Shown in pieces: positions 1 through 7,890 of a stretch of 40,471 nt of DNA (within the stretch, counting starts at the first letter, position 1; the number at the start of each line of letters is the position of its first letter). A model generated the notes under the pieces. It saw nothing but the letters and a program-made list of their open reading frames with translations. It was not told where the DNA came from and made no database searches. The position numbers and the translations under genes are program-made. The DNA is from Crocinitomix sp. (lineage in GTDB: Bacteria > Bacteroidota > Bacteroidia > Flavobacteriales_D > Crocinitomicaceae), in contig WTCE01000003.1 in the NCBI GenBank assembly GCA_013138735.1, positions 1-40,471 on the forward strand, in the 5' to 3' direction.

Positions 1-199
1 CTAACGCTGAATGCTTTGAAAGCTAAAACCTATTAGAAATCAGATACAAAAAATCGTGTACAACTTAACTTTATATCCAAAGTTGAGGGAAAATGCCGAC
101 TGAAATTAGACATGCGGATTTTAGGAACTATCGGAACGAACCCTGTTCTCTTCATTCACATTGAAGTATTCTACCTAATAAACTAAAAACACCATTTCA
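1..199. other. Intergenic stretch at left edge, no gene seen
   Basis: No ORF, tRNA or clear repeat is visible here. The window starts inside it, so part of a gene whose body lies to the left cannot be excluded. It lies downstream of the tRNA cluster terminator. Confidence 0.5.
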
Positions 200-238
200 A
201 ATACCAGTGCAGTGAAAATGTTTCAATGCAATGGTATT
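200..238 (-). terminator. Hairpin ending the tRNA cluster
   Basis: The arms AATACCA (200-206) and TGGTATT (232-238) pair, and the stem continues inward through TGCA and TGAAA/TTTCA with single mismatches. It lies 5 nt past the 3' end of the last tRNA on the minus strand and a T-rich stretch follows. This fits a factor-independent terminator or 3'-end processing hairpin for the cluster. Confidence 0.6.
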
Positions 239-243
239 TATTG

Positions 244-317
244 TACGGAGAGAGAGATTCGAACTCTCAAAATCCTGATTCTAAGTCAGACGCGTATACC
301 AGTTCCGCCATCTCCGC
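244..317 (-). tRNA. tRNA-Leu (anticodon TAG)
   Basis: The minus strand folds as a tRNA. The 7-bp acceptor is GCGGAGA/TCTCCGT, the D-arm has GGAACTGGTA, the anticodon loop is CTTAGAA and the T-arm is GAGAG-TTCGAAT-CTCTC. The loop reads TAG, hence leucine. No CCA is encoded. The variable region appears to be only about 5 nt, whereas most bacterial leucine tRNAs carry a long variable arm. Confidence 0.85.
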
Positions 318-325
318 ATTTATTG

Positions 326-396
326 TTGCCCTAAGAGGGATCGAACCTATAACCCAAGGCTCAAAACCTTGTGTGCTGCCTTTACACTATAGGGCA
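326..396 (-). tRNA. tRNA-Gln (anticodon TTG)
   Basis: The acceptor TGCCCTA/TAGGGCA has the U1-A72 pair usual for glutamine tRNAs. The anticodon stem CAAGG/CCTTG encloses loop TTTTGAG, giving anticodon TTG. The T-loop is TTCGATC. It lies 8 nt upstream of tRNA-Leu on the same strand, so the two are probably cut from one precursor. No CCA is encoded. Confidence 0.9.
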
Positions 397-401
397 ATTT
401 G

Positions 402-531
402 TCTGAGAAGCAGGATTCGAACCAGAGAAAGCACTGCCTTCGAAGACGAAGGCTCGATCTCCGGATCGAAAAGACTGAGGTACAAGCTCCCGCTTCCAAA
501 GCAGGTAAACAACCGTCGTTATCTTCCCAGA
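402..531 (-). ncRNA. Unresolved 130-nt tRNA-like element
   Basis: The two ends pair over 9 bp (TCTGGGAAG with CTTCTCAGA, one G-U). The 3' part has a T-loop sequence GGTTCGAATCC, and the 5' part has an anticodon-like arm CCTGC-TTTGGAA-GCGGG whose loop would read TGG. Between them are about 60 extra nt forming two small hairpins (CGATC/GATCG and GCCTTC/GAAGGC). The T-stem is poor because its 5' strand does not match CCTGC, and the D-arm is irregular. It sits between tRNA-Tyr and tRNA-Gln. It may be a tRNA broken by an insertion, a chimera of two tRNAs, or a tRNA-like small RNA. No standard tRNA identity can be assigned. Confidence 0.4.
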
Positions 532-536
532 AATTC

Positions 537-596
537 GACACCGAGCTCTAAATCTTTACTTAAGAGACAGTTAAACAAAGCTTAGCGCTCAGTGTC
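537..596. repeat. 60-bp palindromic element behind tRNA-Tyr
   Basis: On the minus strand GACACTGAGC pairs with GCTCGGTGTC at the outer ends, and CTTTGTTTAA pairs with TTAAGTAAAG inside, leaving a 7-nt loop. Nearly the whole 60 bp therefore folds as one hairpin. It starts 5 nt after tRNA-Tyr. It could be a processing or termination hairpin, or a copy of the palindromic repeat family seen elsewhere in the window. Confidence 0.6.
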
Positions 597-600
597 TTAG

Positions 601-683
601 TGGAAGTGGTAGGGCTCGAACCTACATGCTACAAAGAGACCGGATTTACAGTCCAGCGAGCCAACCAATTGCTCAACACTTCC
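601..683 (-). tRNA. tRNA-Tyr (anticodon GTA)
   Basis: The acceptor is GGAAGTG/CACTTCC. The anticodon stem CTGGA/TCCGG encloses loop CTGTAAA, giving GTA. A long variable arm follows, as expected for bacterial tyrosine tRNAs, then the T-arm GTAGG-TTCGAGC-CCTAC. The length of 83 nt fits the class. No CCA is encoded. Confidence 0.92.
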
Positions 684-714
684 ATTATTTTATTCAACGC
701 AGAATTACTTTGTA

Positions 715-787
715 TTCCTGCTTCCGCTCAGCTCGAACCAATTTCAAGCAAGCTTGATTTGGTTACTTCGGTCGGGTAAGCAGGATT
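715..787. repeat. 73-bp direct repeat, copy A (carries tRNA-Pro 3' end)
   Basis: Positions 715-787 are identical to 798-870, with a 10-bp spacer and an 83-bp period. This copy includes the last 17 nt or so of tRNA-Pro plus about 56 bp of its downstream flank, but no tRNA body. Internally it holds an inverted repeat whose loop region reads AAGCAAGCTT. Confidence 0.9.
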
Positions 788-797
788 GACTTTGTCG

Positions 798-870
798 TTC
801 CTGCTTCCGCTCAGCTCGAACCAATTTCAAGCAAGCTTGATTTGGTTACTTCGGTCGGGTAAGCAGGATT
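798..870. repeat. 73-bp direct repeat, copy B (overlaps tRNA-Pro)
   Basis: This is the second, identical copy of the 715-787 repeat. It runs into the T-arm of the intact tRNA-Pro gene, so the repeat boundary lies inside the T-loop. Confidence 0.9.
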
Positions 871-930
871 CGAACCTGCGTGCTCCTCAATCCAAATGAG
901 GCGAGATAGACCTGACTCCTCTACTACCCG
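855..930 (-). tRNA. tRNA-Pro (anticodon TGG)
   Basis: The acceptor CGGGTAG/TTACCCG has the C1-G72 pair and A73 discriminator typical of bacterial proline tRNA. The anticodon stem CCTCA/TGAGG encloses loop TTTGGAT, giving TGG. The T-arm is GCAGG-TTCGAAT-CCTGC. The 3' end overlaps the 73-bp tandem repeat. Confidence 0.9.
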
Positions 931-940
931 ATATTTAATT

Positions 941-1082
941 TGATCTTCAAAAACACGCTTGTTTTCTTCGATCATTGAGACAAGAATGAGAGTGCTATCG
1001 CGATCTCATCAAGCCACAAAGTGGATCTTCAAAAAAATCAAACAAGTTTGTTTTCCCTCGATCATTGAGACAAGAATGAGAT
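941..1082. repeat. Tandem duplication of tRNA-Cys 3' end and its terminator
   Basis: The 21-bp sequence at 971-991 recurs exactly at 1061-1081 (90-bp period) and contains the tRNA-Cys 3' end. The adjoining segments 941-970 and 1023-1060 are diverged copies of one another. Each has a hairpin of AAACA/TGTTT type flanked by GATC, which looks like a terminator for the minus strand. Confidence 0.75.
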
Positions 1083-1140
1083 TCGAACTCATAATAAACG
1101 GGTTTGCAAGCCGTTGCCTTAACCATTCGGCCATCTTGTC
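1068..1140 (-). tRNA. tRNA-Cys (anticodon GCA)
   Basis: The acceptor is GACAAGA/TCTTGTC, the D-arm has GAATGGTTAAGG, the anticodon loop is TTGCAAA, giving GCA, and the T-arm is ATGAG-TTCGAAT-CTCAT. The last pair of the anticodon stem looks like a C-C mismatch. A second copy of the 3' end lies 90 bp downstream. Confidence 0.87.
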
Positions 1141-1149
1141 TTTTTTTAG

Positions 1150-1238
1150 CGGAGAGCAAAGGAATCGAACCTTCATCTCGTATGATCGAGCTCTCATTTA
1201 GCAGATGAGCATAACTAACCATTATTTATCTACTCTCC
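1150..1238 (-). tRNA. tRNA-Ser (anticodon GCT)
   Basis: The acceptor is GGAGAGT/GCTCTCC with discriminator G. The anticodon stem CTCAT/ATGAG encloses loop CTGCTAA, giving GCT. A long variable arm (CTCG..CGAG) and the T-arm GAAGG-TTCGATT-CCTTT follow. The 89-nt length and long variable arm fit serine class II. Confidence 0.92.
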
Positions 1239-1246
1239 ATTTTTTG

Positions 1247-1333
1247 CGGAAGGGGTGGGAGTCGAACCCACACGAGTCATTAGCTCCGAACAGTTTTCAA
1301 GACTGTGGCCACCGCCAATTGGCTTGCCCTTCC
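1247..1333 (-). tRNA. tRNA-Ser (anticodon TGA)
   Basis: The acceptor is GGAAGGG/CCCTTCC with discriminator G. The anticodon stem ACAGT/ACTGT encloses loop CTTGAAA, giving TGA. A long variable arm and the T-arm GTGGG-TTCGACT-CCCAC follow. This is the first tRNA of the minus-strand cluster and lies 8 nt from the next. Confidence 0.92.
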
Positions 1334-1347
1334 AAATTTTTTTGCAT

Positions 1348-1373
1348 AAAAAAAGCACCTCTTTCGGAGATGC
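1348..1373 (-). terminator. Intrinsic terminator just upstream of the tRNA cluster
   Basis: On the minus strand GCATCTC and GAGGTGC pair around a CGAAA loop and seven T follow. The T-run ends about 14 nt before the first tRNA, which leaves little room for a separate promoter. Either the cluster is made by read-through, or its promoter overlaps this hairpin. Confidence 0.6.
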
Positions 1374-1762
1374 TATGTACTATTTCATATGTATAGATTA
1401 TCTATTCATTGAAAGCATCCTCCAAATTTTTTATACTGAAACGCGAACTACAAAGTTGTTGCACGGGATAACAGGGGTTATGCCGAAAAGTTAGCTGTAT
1501 ATGTTGTTGTCTTTTAATCATTTTAATAGTTCGTTTATTTGAACGGGACAAAGGTTATAATCATTTTTCAATTCTCCAAACATTTTTCAGTTTAATTTAT
1601 TGTAAATCAGATTGTTAGAGTTGTTTTTGGGCAGTCTTTTTCTAGCTCGCATTATAGCAAGTATTCTCCATTTTTTCAATCGACTGTCTCCCAATTGTTT
1701 AATGCTCATTCTTCTTTTTCTATGTCAGCTCTCTATTTGCTCAAATTATTTTAAAAAAAATT

Positions 1763-1802
1763 CAAAAAAAATGCGTCTCTTGGCTTTACCGAGAGACGCA
1801 TT
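1763..1802 (-). terminator. Strong intrinsic terminator downstream of rtcB
   Basis: ATGCGTCTC (1771-1779) pairs with GAGACGCAT (1793-1801). On the minus strand eight T follow. It lies about 255 bp beyond the rtcB stop, so it ends either a long rtcB 3' UTR or a separate small RNA. Confidence 0.75.
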
Positions 1803-1854
1803 GTCTATAAAAATCTAATTTGTTTATTTAATTCACAAAAATTCAAATACAGAA

Positions 1855-1912
1855 AACCCATCTTTCGGCTCTAACGAGCGATAGTAAAAACTACAATATT
1901 GCAGCATGGGTT
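1855..1912 (-). ncRNA. Possible small structured RNA
   Basis: The end arms AACCCAT and ATGGGTT pair. Inside are GCTC/GAGC with a 4-nt loop and two overlapping, mutually exclusive hairpins (TAGT/ACTA, and CTGCAAT/ATTGTAG). One pair is G-U on the minus strand but A-C on the plus strand, which favours a minus-strand RNA. No known family is recognised. Confidence 0.3.
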
Positions 1913-2055
1913 CTTGGATTCTATGTTTTTTTCTAATTTTCATTTTTCAATCTGATTGATCAGACGGTATTAATGTTAAGGTAGTTGCTTCACACGAGAC
2001 GCTCCCCCGCGCCGGATTGCGCGGAGGGTCGTATTTTGCTGAATGTAACTCCTTA

Positions 2056-3507
<1,452 letters not shown>

Positions 3508-3530
3508 TTACAGAACAAATATTAGACACA

Positions 3531-3553
3531 AGTGCGCAATAGTTTTGCGCAGT
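3531..3553. promoter_or_regulatory. Palindrome between rtcB and the WYL regulator
   Basis: AGTGCGCAA (3531-3539) and TTGCGCAGT (3545-3553) form an inverted repeat with 8 of 9 positions matching and a 5-bp spacer, GC-rich against the surrounding DNA. It sits between two divergent genes and so could control both. A binding site for the adjacent regulator is the simplest reading, but this is inference. Confidence 0.5.
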
Positions 3554-3579
3554 AAAATAAAATGTTTATATTTCGGCGT

Positions 3580-4587
3580 ATGGCTCAAAATAAAAATGCT
3601 TTAATCCGCTATAAGACAATTGATAAATGTCTACAGAATCACTATCGCCAATGGACTTTGGATGATTTAATTGATGCTTGTTCAGAAGCACTTTATGAAT
3701 ATGAAGGTAAAGATTCAAATGTTTCAAAACGGACAGTTCAGTTGGATATTCAACTAATGCGATCAGATAAGTTAGGTTATAACGCACCAATTGAGGTCTA
3801 TGATAAAAAGTATTATCGCTACGAGGATGATGAATTTTCAATTACTAATATTCCGATAACAGAAAATGACATGAATGTTTTATCTGAAACGGTTGAAATG
3901 CTCAAGCAGTTTAAAGATTTCTCTTTGTTTTCAGAGATTGGTGGAATCATCCAACGCTTAGAAGACAAAGTTTATACAGAGAAAACGAAGCAAGCATCCA
4001 TCATTCATTTAGATAAAAATGAAAAATTAAAGGGTTTAGAACATTTGGATGTGCTCTATCAAACTATCTTAAAAAAGATCTGCGTTGATGTTCTTTACAA
4101 ATCCTTTAAGGCTAGAAAAGCTTCGATTATTCAAATTCACCCTTATATTTTAAAGGAGTATAATAACCGTTGGTTTTTGGTTGGAAAAAATCACGTCTCA
4201 CAAAAAATAATGACATTGGCATTAGATAGGATTGCTTCGATTGAATATAATTTAGCTCTTGATTACAGTTCAAATAATTTTAATGGGGATGACTATTATA
4301 AGCACACAATTGGGGTAACTGTTTTACCAGAGGATCATATTGAGGATGTAATATTTAAAATAAATAGTGCCAATGCACCTTATGTTATCACTAAACCCTT
4401 TCATCATTCTCAAGAGATCGTAAAAAAAGAAAAAGAGGGAATTACTTTTAAAATAAGTGTGCATCACAATTTTGAGTTAGAGCGCCTTTTATTAGGTTTT
4501 GGATCCTCGCTAGAAGTAATTTCTCCGGCACATTTGCGCGGGCGAATTAAACGGAATTTGAATACTGCGGCTAAAAATTATGTGTAA
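3580..4587 (+). CDS. WYL-domain transcriptional regulator
   Basis: This is probably a DNA-binding regulator that senses a ligand, perhaps nucleic acid, through its WYL domain. The N-terminal ~80 residues look like a helix-turn-helix region (SKRTVQLDIQLMR). The middle and C-terminal parts follow the WYL layout, with a beta-rich segment containing IHPYILKEYNNRWFLVG and a DRI motif around residues 190-225, then a C-terminal domain ending in a GFGSSLEVISP stretch. Start choice: an in-frame ATG at 3562 exists, but it falls in a TA-rich promoter-like stretch, so the ATG at 3580 (MAQNKNAL) is preferred, giving 335 residues. It is divergent from rtcB and is the best candidate for its regulator. WYL proteins also control phage-defence and DNA-damage genes. 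Confidence 0.82.
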   Translation: MAQNKNALIRYKTIDKCLQNHYRQWTLDDLIDACSEALYEYEGKDSNVSKRTVQLDIQLMRSDKLGYNAPIEVYDKKYYRYEDDEFSITNIPITENDMNVLSETVEMLKQFKDFSLFSEIGGIIQRLEDKVYTEKTKQASIIHLDKNEKLKGLEHLDVLYQTILKKICVDVLYKSFKARKASIIQIHPYILKEYNNRWFLVGKNHVSQKIMTLALDRIASIEYNLALDYSSNNFNGDDYYKHTIGVTVLPEDHIEDVIFKINSANAPYVITKPFHHSQEIVKKEKEGITFKISVHHNFELERLLLGFGSSLEVISPAHLRGRIKRNLNTAAKNYV

Positions 4588-4615
4588 AAATTAGGGAAAT
4601 TTTTTGAATTTTACG

Positions 4616-5641
4616 CTAAGGAGTCCATTCTGGATAATCCATTTGAATTAATTTTTCAGTCTCAGCCATTTTATCTTTGAGATCCTGATTCGCAGGCTCT
4701 ATGGCAACGGCACGTTGATAATAAGAATAGGCGTCTTCCAAACTCCCACTAGCAAAATATTCATCCGCTTTCTCAATTACTTTATTGTACTGCCAATCCA
4801 CTTCTAACTTTGCCATCTCCTGCTGACCGACTTCATCAATAAACAATTCACATTTAACGAGTTGATTTTTTGCATAAGATTCTAGTGGGTTGAATTCTTT
4901 TGCTTTTTGAAACCAAAACTTAGCAACGCCATATTTTTCTTGTGCAAATCCGCCTTCTCCATTTAAAATATAGGTGTTGTAAATACTGTCCATTTCAGCA
5001 TAATGGGTTTTAATTGAATCGGGCAATTCTCTTATATCCAAAGTGGACGACTTCCAGATTTCTATCATTTCCTCTTTTATGGATTCATCCGTAAACGTGA
5101 GTGTCGCTGACAAATCATAGCCGTTATGCAATCTTGAGTAGAACGTCTGCTTTACTTTCTCTCCACTCCTGTTTTCCGATAAGTCCATAGTATAAGTCCT
5201 AAATTCTAAGCCGCTAATTTCTGCAATTGATACTGGGCTTATATTAGGAGAAATCCCTTGCGATTCATATGTGGCAATCAATATTTCTTGCATGAATTGA
5301 TTCGTCGCTTCCCATTCGCCTAAATATTCTTCAAAAAAGGGCTCGGCGCATATATTTAAAAAATTGGTCTCCTCTTTTTTAATATTCAACAAATTAAGCA
5401 ATCCTGTCACGTCAATTTCTATATCGACGGCCTCTACAATTGCATCTACGCCTAATTGGTCAGACTCTCTTGACTCGTCTTCATCTATAATCTCCCAACC
5501 CGCAGGGACTTCAATTTTCCAACCGACCTCTTTATTCTCTAACGTTAAAGGTTCTGTCAATGCATTTGGGTTAGTTTCCGGACGAGGTTCGCAGCTATAT
5601 AATACGGCGCAAAAGAAAACTAATACGAGAGTGATTTTCAT
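4616..5641 (-). CDS. Lipoprotein with PsbP-like and TPR-like regions
   Basis: The N-terminus MKITLVLVFFCAVLYSC is a lipoprotein signal with lipobox LYSC, so the mature protein is lipid-anchored at Cys17. Residues ~35-200 resemble the PsbP/MOG1-like fold found in many small envelope proteins (start GWKIEVPAGWEI, internal beta-rich stretches). Residues ~215-335 contain two TPR-like helix pairs (KFWFQKAKEFNPLESY and EDAYSYYQRAVAIEPANQD). Nothing catalytic is visible. It lies 43 bp downstream of the DEAD-box helicase on the same strand and may be read from that transcript. The specific function is unknown. Confidence 0.75.
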   Translation of the reverse strand: MKITLVLVFFCAVLYSCEPRPETNPNALTEPLTLENKEVGWKIEVPAGWEIIDEDESRESDQLGVDAIVEAVDIEIDVTGLLNLLNIKKEETNFLNICAEPFFEEYLGEWEATNQFMQEILIATYESQGISPNISPVSIAEISGLEFRTYTMDLSENRSGEKVKQTFYSRLHNGYDLSATLTFTDESIKEEMIEIWKSSTLDIRELPDSIKTHYAEMDSIYNTYILNGEGGFAQEKYGVAKFWFQKAKEFNPLESYAKNQLVKCELFIDEVGQQEMAKLEVDWQYNKVIEKADEYFASGSLEDAYSYYQRAVAIEPANQDLKDKMAETEKLIQMDYPEWTP

Positions 5642-5684
5642 TTTATGATCTACTAAAATTCTTGATTCGTCTAACGTCTAACGA

Positions 5685-6938
5685 CTATCTATTCTTTTTC
5701 CCTTTGCCTGAACCTTTACGTTTCTTTTTTTTATCCGCCTCGTCTTTTTGAATCAATGCTTTCCAGTTATTGGTACCATCATCTGAAAACATAATTGTTT
5801 CTGCCACCTCTTTTTTGTTCGTTTCTAGAACGTCAATTGGCACAGTGATATAATCCTCAATTCCCTTGAGCAATTCGCGCTCACCTTCACTACAAAATGA
5901 AAGTGCTTGCCCTTTATTTTTTCCACGACCTGTTCGTCCAACACGGTGCACATAATTTTCGGCAACATCTGGCATGTCATAATTAATGACATAATCAACA
6001 TTTGGAATGTCAATTCCTCTAGCACTAACGTCAGTTGCAATTAAAATGCGCGTCTCATTAGTCTTAAAATCGTTCAATACTTTTTGACGATCCTTTTGGT
6101 CCTTATCTCCATGAATAGCATCCGTTTCAATGCCGACTCTTTCCATAGCCGATTTCACTCTTTCCGCACGTACTTTAGTACGCACAAATACCATAAATTT
6201 CAACTCCTCTTTCTCTTTTAAAATGCGTTCTAAGAAAAAACGTTTATCATCCATTTCTACAAAAGTAATGGCATGGGTTACATTTTTAGAAACAGGATCT
6301 TTAGGCGAAATCTGAATTCGAATGGCTTTGCTATTCACTAGGGAATAGGCTAATTTCTTTATTTTTTGATCAATTGTGGCCGAAAAGAACAAAGTTTGGC
6401 GTCTTTTTGGCAAAAAACGGATCAAATCTTCAATATCTTTATAAAAACCTAAATTCAACATTTGATCGGCCTCATCTAAAATTAGAGTTTCAATTTTATC
6501 TAATTTAATAAAGCCTTGACTCACTAAATCAAACATTCGACCAGGCGTTGTCACTAAAATATCTACACCAGCAACTAATCGTTCAATTTGAGAATCCTGT
6601 TCAACTCCGCCATAAACAGCCATTGTTTTTACCTTTGTTCTACGTGCAATTTGGTTAAAAACGTCTGCAATTTGCGTGCATAATTCACGGGTAGGCACCA
6701 TTACAATGCATTTAATGCCATCTTTACCCGGGGTTTTTCTGTTGAATTGAATTTTATCAATAATTGGAATTGCAAACGCGGCGGTTTTACCCGTTCCTGT
6801 TTGCGCAATGGCCAACAAATCTTCTCCTTTTTGGATGTTTGGAATGCATTTAAATTGGATGTCAGTTGGGCGTTTAAAACCCATTTCTTCCAAATTACTT
6901 TTCAATTCCCGTGAAATTCGATACTCGCTAAATCGCAT
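5685..6938 (-). CDS. DEAD-box ATP-dependent RNA helicase (RhlE/DeaD-like)
   Basis: It unwinds RNA duplexes using ATP, typically in ribosome assembly or RNA turnover. All core motifs are present: the Q motif around F21-Q28, AQTGTGKT (45-52), PTREL (82-86), TPGR (131-134), DEAD (155-158), SAT (186-188), then IATDVSARGID and HRVGRTGR in the second RecA domain. The tail is Lys-rich (KKKKRKGSGKGKK), as in many RNA-binding helicases. Start choice: an upstream in-frame ATG at 6953 lies within the promoter element TATCTTTG (6943-6950), so the ATG at 6938 (MRFSEYRIS) is preferred, giving 417 residues. The leader would be almost nil. Assignment to a single subfamily is uncertain. Confidence 0.93.
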   Translation of the reverse strand: MRFSEYRISRELKSNLEEMGFKRPTDIQFKCIPNIQKGEDLLAIAQTGTGKTAAFAIPIIDKIQFNRKTPGKDGIKCIVMVPTRELCTQIADVFNQIARRTKVKTMAVYGGVEQDSQIERLVAGVDILVTTPGRMFDLVSQGFIKLDKIETLILDEADQMLNLGFYKDIEDLIRFLPKRRQTLFFSATIDQKIKKLAYSLVNSKAIRIQISPKDPVSKNVTHAITFVEMDDKRFFLERILKEKEELKFMVFVRTKVRAERVKSAMERVGIETDAIHGDKDQKDRQKVLNDFKTNETRILIATDVSARGIDIPNVDYVINYDMPDVAENYVHRVGRTGRGKNKGQALSFCSEGERELLKGIEDYITVPIDVLETNKKEVAETIMFSDDGTNNWKALIQKDEADKKKKRKGSGKGKKNR

Positions 6939-6942
6939 GGCA

Positions 6943-6950
6943 CAAAGATA
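6943..6950 (-). promoter_or_regulatory. TAnnTTTG promoter element for the helicase
   Basis: TATCTTTG on the minus strand matches the Bacteroidota -7 consensus exactly. Only 4 nt (TGCC) separate it from the ATG, so the mRNA would be leaderless or nearly so. Confidence 0.55.
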
Positions 6951-7001
6951 CAAGCAATTTGTATGAGATTACCTTAACTGTGAAAATTTGATTTAGAAGA
7001 A

Positions 7002-7829
7002 CTAAGGTTTCTTTTTTTTAAAAGTATAAGTGTATCCAAGATTGAAATATATGTTTGTGTTCCGTATTCCGAATTTGGTATTCGGTAAACTGCCTACAAG
7101 ACCAACATAGGTATATGTGGAAGAAAGTACACCATCAGTATAGTAATTGATTGAATAATTGTAGTCGTAATAAAAGATATTATGAGTTGTTAAATTAACC
7201 CCCATATTGATAAAAGATTGGTCTCCTGTACGAAAACGTAAAAAAGCATTTATATCAAGCCCAACACTTCCACTATGATTTATACGAGAATCATTGCTAA
7301 AGTATTCGCCGTGATAAGTATTCAAATCATATTTATACTCAATCCATTCTTCATTATTAGACATGAAATCACTGGAATAGGACTTCATTTTTGAAAAATC
7401 ATTACTTAAAAAAAGACGGTACACGACGTCAGAACCAATATCAAGGATCAGTTTATCATCCATAAAAGAAAATCGTTTGTGAACACCTAGATGTAGCCCA
7501 ATACGTTTTTTGTTTAGAACAATATTATCAAGATGTGCATTATTACTAGGATTAAGTATGGCTTGTATGTGCTTCGATTGCGACATATCAGCTCCCATAT
7601 TTATATATACCTTTTGTTTTTCCCAAATCGGAGTTGCAAACGCAAGATTTATCCCTTGATCATATACAGATTGTACTTTTGTATGATCGTATCTGGTTAG
7701 AAGTGTAGGGTTGAGAATTGTCAGATTTTGGGTTGAAAATCCAAACCTATAGTTCAAAGAAATATCATTCTGTTGTGCATACGTGAAGAGATTAAATAAA
7801 ACGAATGAGACAAGTAAGAGGTTTTTCAT
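7002..7829 (-). CDS. Secreted, probably outer-membrane beta-barrel protein
   Basis: The N-terminus MKNLLLVSFVLFNLFTYAQQ is a clean signal peptide cut after YAQ. The rest is rich in alternating polar/aromatic strands (LNYRFGFSTQNL, INMGADMSQS, FINMGVNLTTHN) and ends in a barrel-like NLGYTYTFKKKKP. This fits a small outer-membrane barrel, but no family is recognised. Start choice: a 14-residue upstream extension (from 7871) would put a non-signal stretch before the signal peptide, so the ATG at 7829 is preferred, giving 275 residues. It lies 61 bp downstream of the secreted 530-residue gene on the same strand, so the two are probably co-transcribed. Confidence 0.65.
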   Translation of the reverse strand: MKNLLLVSFVLFNLFTYAQQNDISLNYRFGFSTQNLTILNPTLLTRYDHTKVQSVYDQGINLAFATPIWEKQKVYINMGADMSQSKHIQAILNPSNNAHLDNIVLNKKRIGLHLGVHKRFSFMDDKLILDIGSDVVYRLFLSNDFSKMKSYSSDFMSNNEEWIEYKYDLNTYHGEYFSNDSRINHSGSVGLDINAFLRFRTGDQSFINMGVNLTTHNIFYYDYNYSINYYTDGVLSSTYTYVGLVGSLPNTKFGIRNTNIYFNLGYTYTFKKKKP

Positions 7830-7890
7830 AAGAATTAAAAAAAGTGTGGGTAAATCAATATCCACCCACACGTTACTAATGTAATATTAT

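Larger units (their letters stand above)
1334..2055. other. 722-bp non-coding stretch with structured RNA signals
   Basis: No convincing ORF is present. On the minus strand, downstream of rtcB, there is a GC-rich hairpin (about 2002-2026), a multi-hairpin unit closed by AACCCAT/ATGGGTT (1855-1912), a strong terminator (1763-1802) and a second terminator (1348-1373). The span is long for a plain 3' UTR and may contain one or two small RNAs. Confidence 0.5.

Noticed and set aside
402-531. Selenocysteine tRNA
   Set aside because: No TCA anticodon loop in the right place; the loop present reads TGG.
226-585. ORF-like frames across the tRNA cluster
   Set aside because: They read through tRNA genes in antisense and have no protein likeness; the tRNA folds explain the sequence.
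715-870. Tandem repeat as a CRISPR array
   Set aside because: Only two copies of 73 bp with a 10-bp spacer, no cas genes and a tRNA end inside the repeat.
1463-1483. GGGATAACAGGGGTTAT resembles the I-SceI site
   Set aside because: It has mismatches, and no homing endonuclease gene is nearby; chance likeness.
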